A stretch of DNA of 12,528 bases from Paracoccaceae bacterium (GTDB taxonomy: Bacteria; Pseudomonadota; Alphaproteobacteria; Rhodobacterales; Rhodobacteraceae): positions 1-12,528 of the forward strand of contig JALXER010000313.1 of the NCBI GenBank assembly GCA_027069385.1. Direction: 5' to 3'. The notes under the pieces are model-generated. The model made no database searches. It worked only from the letters and a program-made list of their open reading frames with translations, and was not told the DNA's origin. The position numbers were made by a program, and so were the translations under genes. Positions 1 through 6,951 of this stretch are shown here, piece by piece. Positions within the stretch are counted from its first letter, which is position 1, and every line of letters begins with the position of its first letter.

Positions 1-131
1 CAATGATCATGTGCCCCTGTGTGGATGGCCTGAGCCATAACGAGGCCGAGGATATTTCCAAGGAATGGGCTACGGCGGGGGCGGATGTGCTGTTGCACGC
101 GGTTCTGGAAAAAGCCGAGATCGTGGAATAG
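1..131 (+). CDS. C-terminus of Zn-dependent hydrolase (M20 carbamoylase / beta-ureidopropionase type), partial
   Basis: The window opens inside this gene. The frame starting at base 3 reads 42 codons to a TAG at 129-131. The peptide contains PCVDGLSHNEAED followed by AGADVLLHAVLE, the conserved C-terminal block of M20-family N-carbamoyl amino acid amidohydrolases, beta-ureidopropionases and allantoate amidohydrolases. The His in GLSHNEAE is by family knowledge a ligand of the dinuclear metal site. These enzymes hydrolyse N-carbamoyl-beta-alanine (or related carbamoyl compounds) to the amino acid, CO2 and ammonia in the cytoplasm. The dihydropyrimidinase gene just downstream makes N-carbamoyl-beta-alanine the likely substrate, giving a PydC-like role. 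Substrate class cannot be decided from the tail alone: allantoate or hydantoin-derived carbamoyl amino acids remain possible. Confidence 0.85.
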   Translation, partial: MIMCPCVDGLSHNEAEDISKEWATAGADVLLHAVLEKAEIVE

Positions 132-149
132 CCGCGACCGACCGGGCCG

Positions 150-163
150 GGGGGCCAGCCCCC
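150..163. repeat. Small GC hairpin between carbamoylase and lipoprotein genes
   Basis: GGGGGC-CA-GCCCCC forms a 6-bp perfect hairpin in the 69-bp gap before the GTG start at 201. The same 14-nt unit occurs in reverse complement inside the hairpin train at 8318-8331. It may be a fragment of the same intergenic repeat family or simply a GC-rich coincidence. No T-tract follows, so it is not a classical terminator, and the operon probably reads through it. Confidence 0.4.
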
Positions 164-200
164 TGGAATAGTCGGAAAAACAGGAAACAGGGAGGTTTCG

Positions 201-983
201 GTGAAACGGGTTGGATTGGGTCTGATGGTGCTCGGGATGGCGGGCTGTGACGCTGCGGCTGTGGTGCAACCGATTGAAGATGTTGCGACGCAATCCTATT
301 GGGATTGGCAGTTGGGCGAGCCTTTGAACCTGTCGCGCGATGTGCAGGTGCTGGATGTGGAACCCGATGCGATCAGCCCGGCGCAAGTGGCGCAGATGAA
401 CGCGCGCGGGGTGCAGATGATTTGTTATGTGTCGGTCGGCACGATCGAGAATTACCGCGACGATGTGGGGGATTTTCCGGCCTCGGTGGTGGGGCGGACC
501 TATGGCGACTGGCCGGATGAAAAGTTTCTGGATGTGCGGCAGCTCGATGTGTTGCTGCCCCTGATGCAGGCGCGGTTCCAGCGCTGCAAGGACATGGGGT
601 TTGACGCCATCGAGCCGGATAACATGGATGTCTATGACAACGAAAGCGGCTTCGCCCTGACGCGCGCCGACGGGGTGCGCTATATCCGTGCGCTGGCCGA
701 ACTGGCGCATGGCATGGGGTTGCGCATTGGCCAGAAGAACGTGCCGGAACTGACCGGCGATCTGGTCGCGAGCCTTGACTTTGTGATCACCGAAGACTGT
801 TTCAATGACGGGTGGTGCGATGCGGTGCTGCCTTATGCGCGCGCCGGCAAGGATGTGCTGGCCGCCGAATATACCGATACCGGCGTGGACTGGGGGGCGG
901 CCTGTACTTACGGCGCTGCCAACGATGTTCACATGATTTTAAAGAACCGCGACCTGAGCGCGGCACTGCAAACATGCCCATAG
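201..983 (+). CDS. Putative lipoprotein, GH114 / endo-alpha-1,4-polygalactosaminidase-like (TM1410 family)
   Basis: This 260-aa protein starts at GTG 201, with AGGGAGG at 189-195 five bases upstream. The N-terminus is a short lipoprotein signal: a basic KR, a hydrophobic stretch, then MAGC with the lipobox Cys at residue 16. That predicts cleavage and membrane anchoring on the periplasmic side. The body fits the GH114/TM1410 TIM-barrel family: CYVSVGTIE (75-83), GFDAIEPDNMD (133-143), QKN (178-180), TEDC (197-200) and AAEY (221-224). Glu138 and Glu198 are the obvious candidate acidic catalytic residues. Characterised relatives cleave alpha-1,4-linked galactosamine polymers, but most bacterial members are uncharacterised. 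It lies in the same direction as hydA with only 10 bases between them, so it is probably cotranscribed. Its link to pyrimidine breakdown is unclear. The fold call is firm; the substrate is not. Confidence 0.8.
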   Translation: MKRVGLGLMVLGMAGCDAAAVVQPIEDVATQSYWDWQLGEPLNLSRDVQVLDVEPDAISPAQVAQMNARGVQMICYVSVGTIENYRDDVGDFPASVVGRTYGDWPDEKFLDVRQLDVLLPLMQARFQRCKDMGFDAIEPDNMDVYDNESGFALTRADGVRYIRALAELAHGMGLRIGQKNVPELTGDLVASLDFVITEDCFNDGWCDAVLPYARAGKDVLAAEYTDTGVDWGAACTYGAANDVHMILKNRDLSAALQTCP

Positions 984-993
984 GGAGGGTAAC

Positions 994-2445
994 ATGACCA
1001 AGGTAATCAAGGGCGGGACGGTTGTCACCGCTGATCTGACGTATAAAGCCGACGTGAAAATCGAGGGCGGGCGGATTGTCGAAATCGGGCCGGACCTGAG
1101 CGGCGACGAGGTGCTGGACGCGACCGGCTGCTATATCATGCCCGGCGGGATTGACCCGCACACGCATCTGGAAATGCCGTTTATGGGGACGTATTCCTCG
1201 GATGATTTCGAGAGCGGCACGCGGGCCGGTCTGGCGGGCGGCACCACGATGGTTGTCGATTTCGCGCTGCCCAATCCGGGCGAAAGCCTGCTGGATGCGC
1301 TGAAGCGCTGGGACAACAAATCCACCCGCGCGAATTGCGATTATTCGTTCCACATGGCGGTGACATGGTGGGGAGAGCAGGTGTTTGACGACATGAAAGA
1401 GGTCGTCGGGCGCGGTATCAATACTTTCAAGCATTTCCTTGCCTATAAGGGCGCGCTGATGGTGAATGATGACGAGCTTTATGCGAGCTTCAAACGCTGC
1501 GCCGAGCTGGGCGCAACCCCGCTGGTCCACGCCGAAAACGGCGATGTGGTGGCCGAACTGACCGCGCAACTGCTGGCTGACGGCAATAATGGCCCCGAGG
1601 CGCACGCCTATTCCCGCCCGCCGCAGGTGGAGGGCGAGGCCACCAACCGCGCGATCATGATTGCCGACATGGCCGGCGCGCCGCTTTATGTGGTGCATAC
1701 CAGTTGTGAGGACAGTCACGAGGCCATTCGCCGTGCGCGCATGCAGGGCAAACGGGTGTGGGGCGAGCCGCTGATCCAGCATCTGACGCTGGACGAATCC
1801 GAGTATTTCAACAAGGATTGGGACCATGCGGCGCGCCGCGTCATGTCGCCGCCATTCCGCAACAAACAGCATCAGGACAGCCTGTGGGCGGGCTTGCAAA
1901 GCGGGTCTTTGTCGGTGGTGGCCACCGACCACTGCGCCTTTACCACCGAGCAGAAGCGCTTTGGCGTGGGCGATTTCAGCAAGATTCCCAATGGCACGGG
2001 CGGGCTTGAGGACCGGATGCCGATGCTCTGGACCCACGGGGTGGCAACGGGCCGCCTGACGATGAACGAATTTGTCGCCGTGACCTCGACCAACATTGCC
2101 AAGATCCTGAACTGCTATCCGAAAAAGGGCGCGGTGATGGTGGGGGCGGATGCGGACCTTGTGGTTTGGGATCCTGAGAAGGAGAAGACCATAACCGCCG
2201 ACAGCCAGCAATCTGCCATTGATTACAACGTGTTCGAGGGCAAGCAGGTCAAGGGCCTGCCGCGCTATACGCTGACGCGCGGGCAGGTGGCCGTAATGGA
2301 TGGCGAGATCAAAACGCAGGAAGGCCACGGCGAATTTGTGGCGCGCGAACCGAATGCAACGGTGAACAAAGCGCTGAGCCAGTGGAAAGACCTGACCGCG
2401 CCACGGCCGGTTGAACGCTCGGGCATACCGGATAGCGGGGTTTAA
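994..2445 (+). CDS. hydA: Dihydropyrimidinase / D-hydantoinase
   Basis: This 483-aa amidohydrolase-superfamily enzyme has the usual length for dihydropyrimidinases. It opens the ring of dihydrouracil or dihydrothymine to the N-carbamoyl-beta-amino acid in the cytoplasm. The metal-site residues are all visible: His56 and His58 in GIDPHTH, the carboxylatable Lys146 in FKHFLAYK, His179 in VHAENGD, His235 in VVHTS and Asp312 in ATDHC. Tyr151 matches the conserved oxyanion Tyr. Spacings agree with characterised bacterial hydantoinases (Lys to His 33, His to His 56). ATG 994 is preceded by AGGGAGG overlapping the upstream stop. The next step of the pathway, a carbamoylase, is encoded two genes upstream, which favours the reductive pyrimidine pathway over amino acid hydantoin use. 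The first enzyme of the pathway, dihydropyrimidine dehydrogenase, is not in this window. Confidence 0.95.
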   Translation: MTKVIKGGTVVTADLTYKADVKIEGGRIVEIGPDLSGDEVLDATGCYIMPGGIDPHTHLEMPFMGTYSSDDFESGTRAGLAGGTTMVVDFALPNPGESLLDALKRWDNKSTRANCDYSFHMAVTWWGEQVFDDMKEVVGRGINTFKHFLAYKGALMVNDDELYASFKRCAELGATPLVHAENGDVVAELTAQLLADGNNGPEAHAYSRPPQVEGEATNRAIMIADMAGAPLYVVHTSCEDSHEAIRRARMQGKRVWGEPLIQHLTLDESEYFNKDWDHAARRVMSPPFRNKQHQDSLWAGLQSGSLSVVATDHCAFTTEQKRFGVGDFSKIPNGTGGLEDRMPMLWTHGVATGRLTMNEFVAVTSTNIAKILNCYPKKGAVMVGADADLVVWDPEKEKTITADSQQSAIDYNVFEGKQVKGLPRYTLTRGQVAVMDGEIKTQEGHGEFVAREPNATVNKALSQWKDLTAPRPVERSGIPDSGV

Positions 2446-2447
2446 CT

Positions 2448-2963
2448 TTGCAAAAGGAAAATGAAACGGGCGTTGGGGGGGAACCTCTGGCAAAGGGCTC
2501 GTCTAGCTCGGCTTCCCTCGGTGTGACAGATTACACTGGCTTTTTGTACAAGACAGTTTTTCTGACACTGCTAATTTCATTCGTGTTGGAGACTTTTTTA
2601 TTCTCGAATGTCATTGGTGACGAATTGGGGGTTATTTTCATCTGGGCATTGCCAATGATCATAACGGTTGTGGGGACAGTCTTTCTTTTCACTTTTCCCT
2701 TTGGAATCGTGTTGTTTCCCTTTTGGAGATTGGCTATCCGCACAATGATATCGGCAGGGAAAGGCGAGGACCAATCAATCTTCCTGGGGTCTGTTCCTAC
2801 CGTAATGGTTGTCGTTCATCTTCTGTATGCATGCATCAGAATTTCTTGGGGCGGGGAGGATACAAGTAGTTTTCTTTCCGTTGATAGGCGGGAAATTATG
2901 GCAATGGTGGTTGGCGCATTTTTGGTACCTATGACGATAGGGAAGCTTTATTCTTATGATTGA
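2448..2963 (+). CDS. Hypothetical four-TM membrane protein, AT-rich, inside the pyrimidine operon
   Basis: This open frame of 171 codons starts at TTG 2448, two bases after the hydA stop, and ends at TGA 2961-2963, overlapping the ATPase start by 8 bases. The family is not recognised. The N-terminal 28 residues are hydrophilic and Ser-rich. About four hydrophobic helices follow (roughly 30-52, 60-90, 113-132 and 147-166), with a charged segment AGKGEDQ between helices 2 and 3. Base composition is clearly AT-richer than both neighbours, with many TTT, ATT and AAT-type codons, which suggests later acquisition. The start is uncertain: the ribosome site before TTG is weak (GGGG at 2437-2440). A GTG at 2523 is an alternative, and an ATG at 2461 lies out of frame before a seven-G run. 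A transporter accessory role is possible from position, but there is no motif to support it. Confidence 0.65.
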   Translation: MQKENETGVGGEPLAKGSSSSASLGVTDYTGFLYKTVFLTLLISFVLETFLFSNVIGDELGVIFIWALPMIITVVGTVFLFTFPFGIVLFPFWRLAIRTMISAGKGEDQSIFLGSVPTVMVVVHLLYACIRISWGGEDTSSFLSVDRREIMAMVVGAFLVPMTIGKLYSYD

Positions 2964-3750
2964 TGAAATGAAAAACGATGTGGTCATAAAGGCCGAAAAG
3001 CTCAGCCTGACATTCGAGACCAATGACGGGCCGGTGCATGCGTTGAAAGACGTGGACCTGACGATTAAAAAGGGCGAGTTCGTTAGCTTTATCGGGCCTT
3101 CGGGCTGCGGGAAAACCACGTTCTTGCGGGTGTTGGCGGACCTGGAGCAGCCCACGGGCGGCAGTGTGACGGTCAACGGGATGACCCCGCGCGAGGCACG
3201 GCTGAAACGCGCTTACGGCTTTGTGTTTCAGGCGGCGGGGCTGTACCCGTGGCGCACCATTGCCGGCAATATCAAACTGCCGCTGGAAATCATGGGGGTG
3301 CCCAGATCCGAGCATGACGCGCGGGTCAAAGAGGTGCTGGAACTTGTGCATCTGACCGGGTTCGAAAACAAGTTTCCGTGGCAATTGTCCGGCGGGATGC
3401 AACAGCGGGCCAGCATCGCGCGGGCGCTTAGCTTTCACGCCGATATCCTGCTGATGGACGAGCCGTTCGGGGCGCTCGATGAAATTGTGCGCGACCATTT
3501 GAACGAACAGTTGCTGGAACTGTGGGCCAGAACCAACAAGACCATCGGGTTTGTGACCCATTCGATCCCCGAGGCGGCTTATCTGTCGACCAAGATCGTC
3601 GTAATGTCGCCGCGCCCCGGTCGGGTTACCGAGGTGATCGAGACCACCTTGCCCCGCGAGCGCCCGCTTGAAATTCGTGAAACGCAGGAATTCCTGAACC
3701 TGTCCAACCGCATACGCGATGCTTTGCGCGCGGGGCATGATGATGCGTAG
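2956..3750 (+). CDS. ABC transporter ATP-binding protein (nitrate/taurine/HMP-type importer)
   Basis: This 264-aa ATPase energises the importer formed with the two permeases and binding protein downstream. All ABC motifs are intact: Walker A GPSGCGKTT (47-55), Q-loop Gln92, signature LSGGMQQ (144-150), Walker B ILLMDEP (164-170) with D-loop GALDE after it, and switch His202 in VTHS. The LxPWRT stretch after the Q-loop and the C-terminal MSPRPGRV place it in the SsuB/TauB/ThiZ-like group, whose substrates are small organic compounds including aminopyrimidine thiamin precursors. The start ATG 2956 overlaps the upstream gene, suggesting coupling. A second ATG at 2968 is possible. Pyrimidine or ureide-type import is inferred from the hydA context and is not read from the ATPase itself. 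Confidence 0.93.
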   Translation: MIDEMKNDVVIKAEKLSLTFETNDGPVHALKDVDLTIKKGEFVSFIGPSGCGKTTFLRVLADLEQPTGGSVTVNGMTPREARLKRAYGFVFQAAGLYPWRTIAGNIKLPLEIMGVPRSEHDARVKEVLELVHLTGFENKFPWQLSGGMQQRASIARALSFHADILLMDEPFGALDEIVRDHLNEQLLELWARTNKTIGFVTHSIPEAAYLSTKIVVMSPRPGRVTEVIETTLPRERPLEIRETQEFLNLSNRIRDALRAGHDDA

Positions 3751-3766
3751 GTCGGAATCGATTAGC

Positions 3767-3787
3767 GGTGCGTGGGGACCACGCACC
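3767..3787. repeat. Perfect 9-bp hairpin between ATPase and permease genes
   Basis: GGTGCGTGG (3767-3775), a GGA loop and CCACGCACC (3779-3787) form a perfect stem, followed by CTACG. The arrangement resembles short dispersed palindromes (GGTGCGTG...CACGCACCCTACG) seen in many proteobacterial genomes. That resemblance is from memory, not from a search. It sits 16 bases after the ATPase stop and 14 before the preferred permease ATG, with no T-run. A role in processing or stabilising the upstream mRNA is more likely than termination. Confidence 0.6.
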
Positions 3788-3801
3788 CTACGGGGGTTGG
3801 C

Positions 3802-4734
3802 ATGAGCGGTTTTCGCAAGAACGTCTGGCCGGTACTGGTGGTGGTCGCGGTGATTATTGCGCTGTGGTATGCCTTTGCCGTGGTGCTGAACAGCAACTGG
3901 GCCTATGACAAGGCCAAGCGCGGCGGGTATGAATTGACCTTTACCGAGCTGGTAGCCGACACATGGACCCAGAAAAAGCCGCGCCTCCCGACCCCTGACC
4001 AGATTGGCGAGGAGTTGTGGAAATCGACCGGTGCCCGGATAATCAAAAAGTGGGATCGCACCGAGGGCAAACCGTTTTGGGAGCGGATCGCCAAGGTTGC
4101 CGGCGACCCCAGAAACCTGCTCAGGCATGTCTGGCTGACCCTAAGTGCGACAATGCTGGGCTTTGTCTTTGGCACCGGGCTGGGTATTTTGCTGGCGGTG
4201 GGGATTGTGCATAACAAGGCAATGAACAACTCGGTGATGCCATGGGTGATTACCAGCCAGACCATCCCCATTCTGGCATTGGCCCCGATGATCATCGTGG
4301 TGCTGAACTCGATTGGCGTGTCGGGGCTGGTGCCCAAGTCGATTATCTCGGCTTATCTGAGCTTTTTCCCCGTGGTGGTCGGCATGGTCAAGGGGCTGCG
4401 CAGCCCCGATGCGATGCAACTGGACCAGATGCGTACCTGGTCGGGGAACAAGTCGCAGGTGTTCTGGAAGCTGCGGCTGCCCTCTTCGGTGCCGTACCTG
4501 TTTACCTCGCTTAAAATCGGCGTGGCGGCATCGCTGGTCGGGGCGATTGTCGGAGAGCTGACCATCTCGCAAAACGGCGGGCTGGGGGCGCGTATGTTGC
4601 AGGGCAGCTATGTGGGCACAACCATCCTGATCTGGGCCGCGCTGATCGCGGCGGCAACTTTGGCGGCGGTGCTGGTCTCGATCGTGGGACAAACCGAAAC
4701 CGTGGTGAAAAAACGTATGGGATTTGTCAAATGA
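3802..4734 (+). CDS. ABC transporter permease (first of pair)
   Basis: This inner-membrane permease of the importer has 310 residues from ATG 3802, which has GGGGG at 3792-3796. An in-frame GTG at 3772 would add ten residues but lies within the hairpin at 3767-3787, so it is less likely. One TM helix near the N-terminus (about 8-29) is followed by a long hydrophilic stretch of roughly 75 residues. The BPD_transp_1 domain with five or so helices then runs from HVWLTLSATMLGFVFG to the C-terminus. The coupling-loop (EAA-like) segment is near GLRSPDAMQLDQMRTWSG...FWKLRLP, where it would contact the ATPase. The long insert after helix 1 is longer than in SsuC/TauC-type permeases and may contact the binding protein. 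The gene overlaps the second permease by 4 bases (ATGA). Confidence 0.9.
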   Translation: MSGFRKNVWPVLVVVAVIIALWYAFAVVLNSNWAYDKAKRGGYELTFTELVADTWTQKKPRLPTPDQIGEELWKSTGARIIKKWDRTEGKPFWERIAKVAGDPRNLLRHVWLTLSATMLGFVFGTGLGILLAVGIVHNKAMNNSVMPWVITSQTIPILALAPMIIVVLNSIGVSGLVPKSIISAYLSFFPVVVGMVKGLRSPDAMQLDQMRTWSGNKSQVFWKLRLPSSVPYLFTSLKIGVAASLVGAIVGELTISQNGGLGARMLQGSYVGTTILIWAALIAAATLAAVLVSIVGQTETVVKKRMGFVK

Positions 4735-5576
4735 TGCTTGTCATTGCAGCGCTGTTTGTCTGGGCTATCGGCTGGGGCATCAACATCTGGATTGCGCGCC
4801 AGAAGCCGGGCCGCTGGCAAAGCATCGTCTCGGCGGCCATTTTCGGCATCACCCTTATCCTGATGTGGGAACTGATCGTGCGCGGGCTAGAGGTCTCGCC
4901 GGTGATCCTGCCGCCACCCTCGATGATCTTTCATGCGTTTGTCACCAACAAAATGACCCTGCTGCTCGACTTTTACCAGACCTTTGTCTGGGGGGCGTTG
5001 ACCGGCTATGCCATCGGCTGTTCGGCGGCGTTTCTGACCGCGCTGGCTATTGACCGCTCGGACTTTCTGAAACGCGGCCTGCTGCCGGTGGGCAACTTTG
5101 TGGCGGCGCTGCCGATTATCGGCATGGCTCCGATTCTGGTGATGTGGTTCGGTTTTGGCTGGGAATCAAAGGCGGCGGTCGTGGTGATCATGATCTTTTT
5201 CCCGATGCTGGTAAATACGGTTCAGGGGCTTTCGGCAACGGATTCGATCCAGAACGACATGATGCGCACCTATTCGGCCACCTATTGGCAGTCGATGTTT
5301 AAAATGCGATTGATCGCCGCGGCACCCTTTATTTTCAACGGGTTGAAGATCAGTTCCACCCTGGCGCTTATCGGTGCCATCGTGGCAGAATTCTTTGGTT
5401 CCCCCATCTTTGGCATGGGGTTTCGGATTTCCACAGGGGCGGGTCGGCTAGAGCTGGATCTGGTCTGGGCGGAAATAGTGGTTGCGGCAATCGCCGGTTC
5501 CGCGTTTTATGGTTTGGTAGCGCTCGGGGAGCGAGCGGCCACATTCTGGCATCCGTCTATGCGCAAGCAGCGGTAG
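4731..5576 (+). CDS. ABC transporter permease (second of pair)
   Basis: This 281-aa inner-membrane permease pairs with the preceding one as a heterodimer. Two hydrophobic segments lie at the N-terminus (about 1-22 and 32-52). The transport domain begins near FYQTFVWGALTGYAIG. The coupling-loop motif reads GLSATDSIQNDMMRTYSATYWQSMFKMRLIAAAPFIFNGLK, close to the EAA...G...F.K..LP pattern of the SsuC/ThiX/TauC group. The end FGMGFRISTGAGRLELDLVWAEIVVAAIAG is typical of that group too. ATG 4731 overlaps the previous stop, so translation is coupled. A second ATG at 4734 would change the protein by one residue. The stop is TAG 5574-5576, and the binding-protein gene follows after 25 bases. Confidence 0.92.
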   Translation: MMLVIAALFVWAIGWGINIWIARQKPGRWQSIVSAAIFGITLILMWELIVRGLEVSPVILPPPSMIFHAFVTNKMTLLLDFYQTFVWGALTGYAIGCSAAFLTALAIDRSDFLKRGLLPVGNFVAALPIIGMAPILVMWFGFGWESKAAVVVIMIFFPMLVNTVQGLSATDSIQNDMMRTYSATYWQSMFKMRLIAAAPFIFNGLKISSTLALIGAIVAEFFGSPIFGMGFRISTGAGRLELDLVWAEIVVAAIAGSAFYGLVALGERAATFWHPSMRKQR

Positions 5577-5601
5577 CCGATCAACAAGGGAGAAACAATA
5601 C

Positions 5602-6591
5602 ATGAAACTTTTTACAACAGGATTGCTGGCGGCTTCGCTTGGCTTTGGCGCCTTTGCAGCGCAGGCACAGGACGACGTGACCCTGCAACTGAAATGGGTC
5701 ACCCAGGCGCAATTCGCCGGGTACTATGTGGCGCTGGAGAACGGCTATTACGAGGATGAGGGCCTGAATGTCGAAATCAAGGCCGGTGGCCCCGATGTGT
5801 CGCCGACCCAGGTTATCGCCGGTGGCGGTGCCGATGTGGTGGTTGACTGGATGCCTTCGGCGCTGTCCGCACGCGAAAAAGGTCTGGCGCTGGTGAATAT
5901 CGCACAGCCCTTTGCCAGTTCGGGCATGATGCTGACCTGTCGCAAGGATGCCGGCGTTGAAACCACCGACGATTTCGCCGGTAAAACGCTGGGCGTATGG
6001 TTCTACGGCAACGAATTTCCGTTCCTGAGCTGGATGGCGCATCTGGGCCTGTCCACCGATGGTGGCGACGATGGCGTGACGGTTCTGAAACAGGGCTTCA
6101 ACGTGGACCCGATCCTTCAGGGGCAGGCGGCCTGTGTGTCGACCATGACCTATAACGAATACTGGCAGATCATCGATGCGGGCCTGACCCCCGAAGAACT
6201 GACCGTGTTCAAATACGAGGATCAGGGCGTTGCGACGCTGGAAGACGGGCTGTATGTGCTCGAATCCAATCTGGATGATCCGGCCTTTGTCGATCGCATG
6301 ACCCGCTTTGTGCGCGCCTCTATGAAGGGCTGGAAATGGGCCGAGGAAAACCCCGACGCAGCTGCAGAAATCGTGCTGGACTATGATGAAACCGGTGCCC
6401 AGACCATCGAGCACCAGACCCGCATGATGGGCGAAATTGCCAAGCTGACCGCCGGTTCCGACGGTTCGCTGGACGAGGCGGCCTATGCCCGCACCGTGGC
6501 AACCCTGCTGGCCGGCGGGGATAACCCCGTGATCACCATGGAGCCGACCGGCGCATGGACCCACATGATTACCGACGCCGCCCTGAACTAG
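5602..6591 (+). CDS. ABC transporter substrate-binding protein, NMT1/THI5-like
   Basis: This 329-aa periplasmic binding protein has a Sec signal peptide: MKLF, a hydrophobic core, then AQA at 20-22 with likely cleavage before Gln23. The mature protein starts with the family block LQLKWVTQAQFAGYYVALENGYYEDEGLNVEI (28-59), followed by GGPDVSP and GADVVVDWMPSAL. These are typical of the NMT1/THI5-like (SsuA/ThiY) group, which binds sulfonates, aminopyrimidines and formylated pyrimidines. Aromatic residues Trp32, Tyr41 and Tyr42 and the Asp-Trp pair in VVDWMP could stack a planar ring. The Cys-rich motif of eukaryotic Thi5 enzymes is absent, so it is a binder and not an HMP synthase. AAGGGAG at 5586-5592 precedes ATG 5602. 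It is the last gene of the operon, just before a strong terminator. A pyrimidine-like ligand is inferred from hydA linkage. Confidence 0.9.
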   Translation: MKLFTTGLLAASLGFGAFAAQAQDDVTLQLKWVTQAQFAGYYVALENGYYEDEGLNVEIKAGGPDVSPTQVIAGGGADVVVDWMPSALSAREKGLALVNIAQPFASSGMMLTCRKDAGVETTDDFAGKTLGVWFYGNEFPFLSWMAHLGLSTDGGDDGVTVLKQGFNVDPILQGQAACVSTMTYNEYWQIIDAGLTPEELTVFKYEDQGVATLEDGLYVLESNLDDPAFVDRMTRFVRASMKGWKWAEENPDAAAEIVLDYDETGAQTIEHQTRMMGEIAKLTAGSDGSLDEAAYARTVATLLAGGDNPVITMEPTGAWTHMITDAALN

Positions 6592-6606
6592 GCTGCGCCG
6601 ATCAGG

Positions 6607-6643
6607 ATCTCTCCGGTCGCAAGGCCGGAGAGATTTGTTTTTT
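6607..6643 (+). terminator. Rho-independent terminator closing the pyrimidine/ABC operon
   Basis: ATCTCTCCGG (6607-6616) and CCGGAGAGAT (6625-6634) form a perfect 10-bp stem with an 8-nt loop. TTTGTTTTTT-type sequence follows from 6635 to 6643. It lies 15 bases after the binding-protein stop. The T-tract ends only 11 bases before the ATG of the next gene, so any transcript of that gene must start inside or before this hairpin, or else read through it. Confidence 0.92.
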
Positions 6644-6654
6644 CGAGGCCGAAA

Positions 6655-6951
6655 ATGGATAGTATTTCAACCTTTGTTATATCGTTGGCAATTATTTGTG
6701 CGGGCATGGTCTATTTCGGCATGTCGGCGCTTAAATCCCTGATCCTGGCCATTGAAGGGCACAAGGAATTCGACGGGGACAGCCTGACCCGCCGCGCCCG
6801 TACCAAAGGCTGGGTTGCCGCGGCGATCTGGGCGGTTATCGCCATTCTGGTCTGGACGTTCTATGTGGACTGGCTGCGCTCGGGTTCGTCCCAGTTTGCG
6901 TTCGAGGCTATGGGTTGGCGTATCGAGCAGCTTTCCAAGAATTCACACTGA
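6655..6951 (+). CDS. Small two-TM membrane protein, unknown function
   Basis: This 98-aa protein starts at ATG 6655, with GAGG at 6645-6648. Two hydrophobic helices are visible: about residues 5-32 (ISTFVISLAIICAGMVYFGM and on) and about 51-70 (WVAAAIWAVIAILVWTFYVDW). A basic, charged linker (LTRRARTKG) lies between them and suggests a cytoplasmic loop. The C-terminal tail of about 28 residues is polar. No family is recognised. Its TGA stop overlaps the ATG of the zinc-ribbon gene (TGATG), a strong sign of translational coupling and joint function with that membrane-anchored protein. It begins immediately after the upstream terminator, leaving little room for its own promoter. Confidence 0.75.
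   Translation: MDSISTFVISLAIICAGMVYFGMSALKSLILAIEGHKEFDGDSLTRRARTKGWVAAAIWAVIAILVWTFYVDWLRSGSSQFAFEAMGWRIEQLSKNSH

Noticed and set aside
802..2493. Long minus-strand open frame (563 codons) opposite hydA
   Set aside because: It is the mirror of the GC-rich hydA frame. The translation is rich in His, Arg and Gln with no recognisable domain, and the + strand gene has all catalytic motifs.
2929..4128. Minus-strand open frame (399 codons) opposite the ATPase and first permease
   Set aside because: Antisense shadow of two clearly real + strand genes. Low-complexity His/Arg-rich translation and no family.
5581..6564. Minus-strand open frame (327 codons) opposite the binding protein
   Set aside because: Same reasoning: codon-bias shadow of a gene with a signal peptide and family motifs on the other strand.
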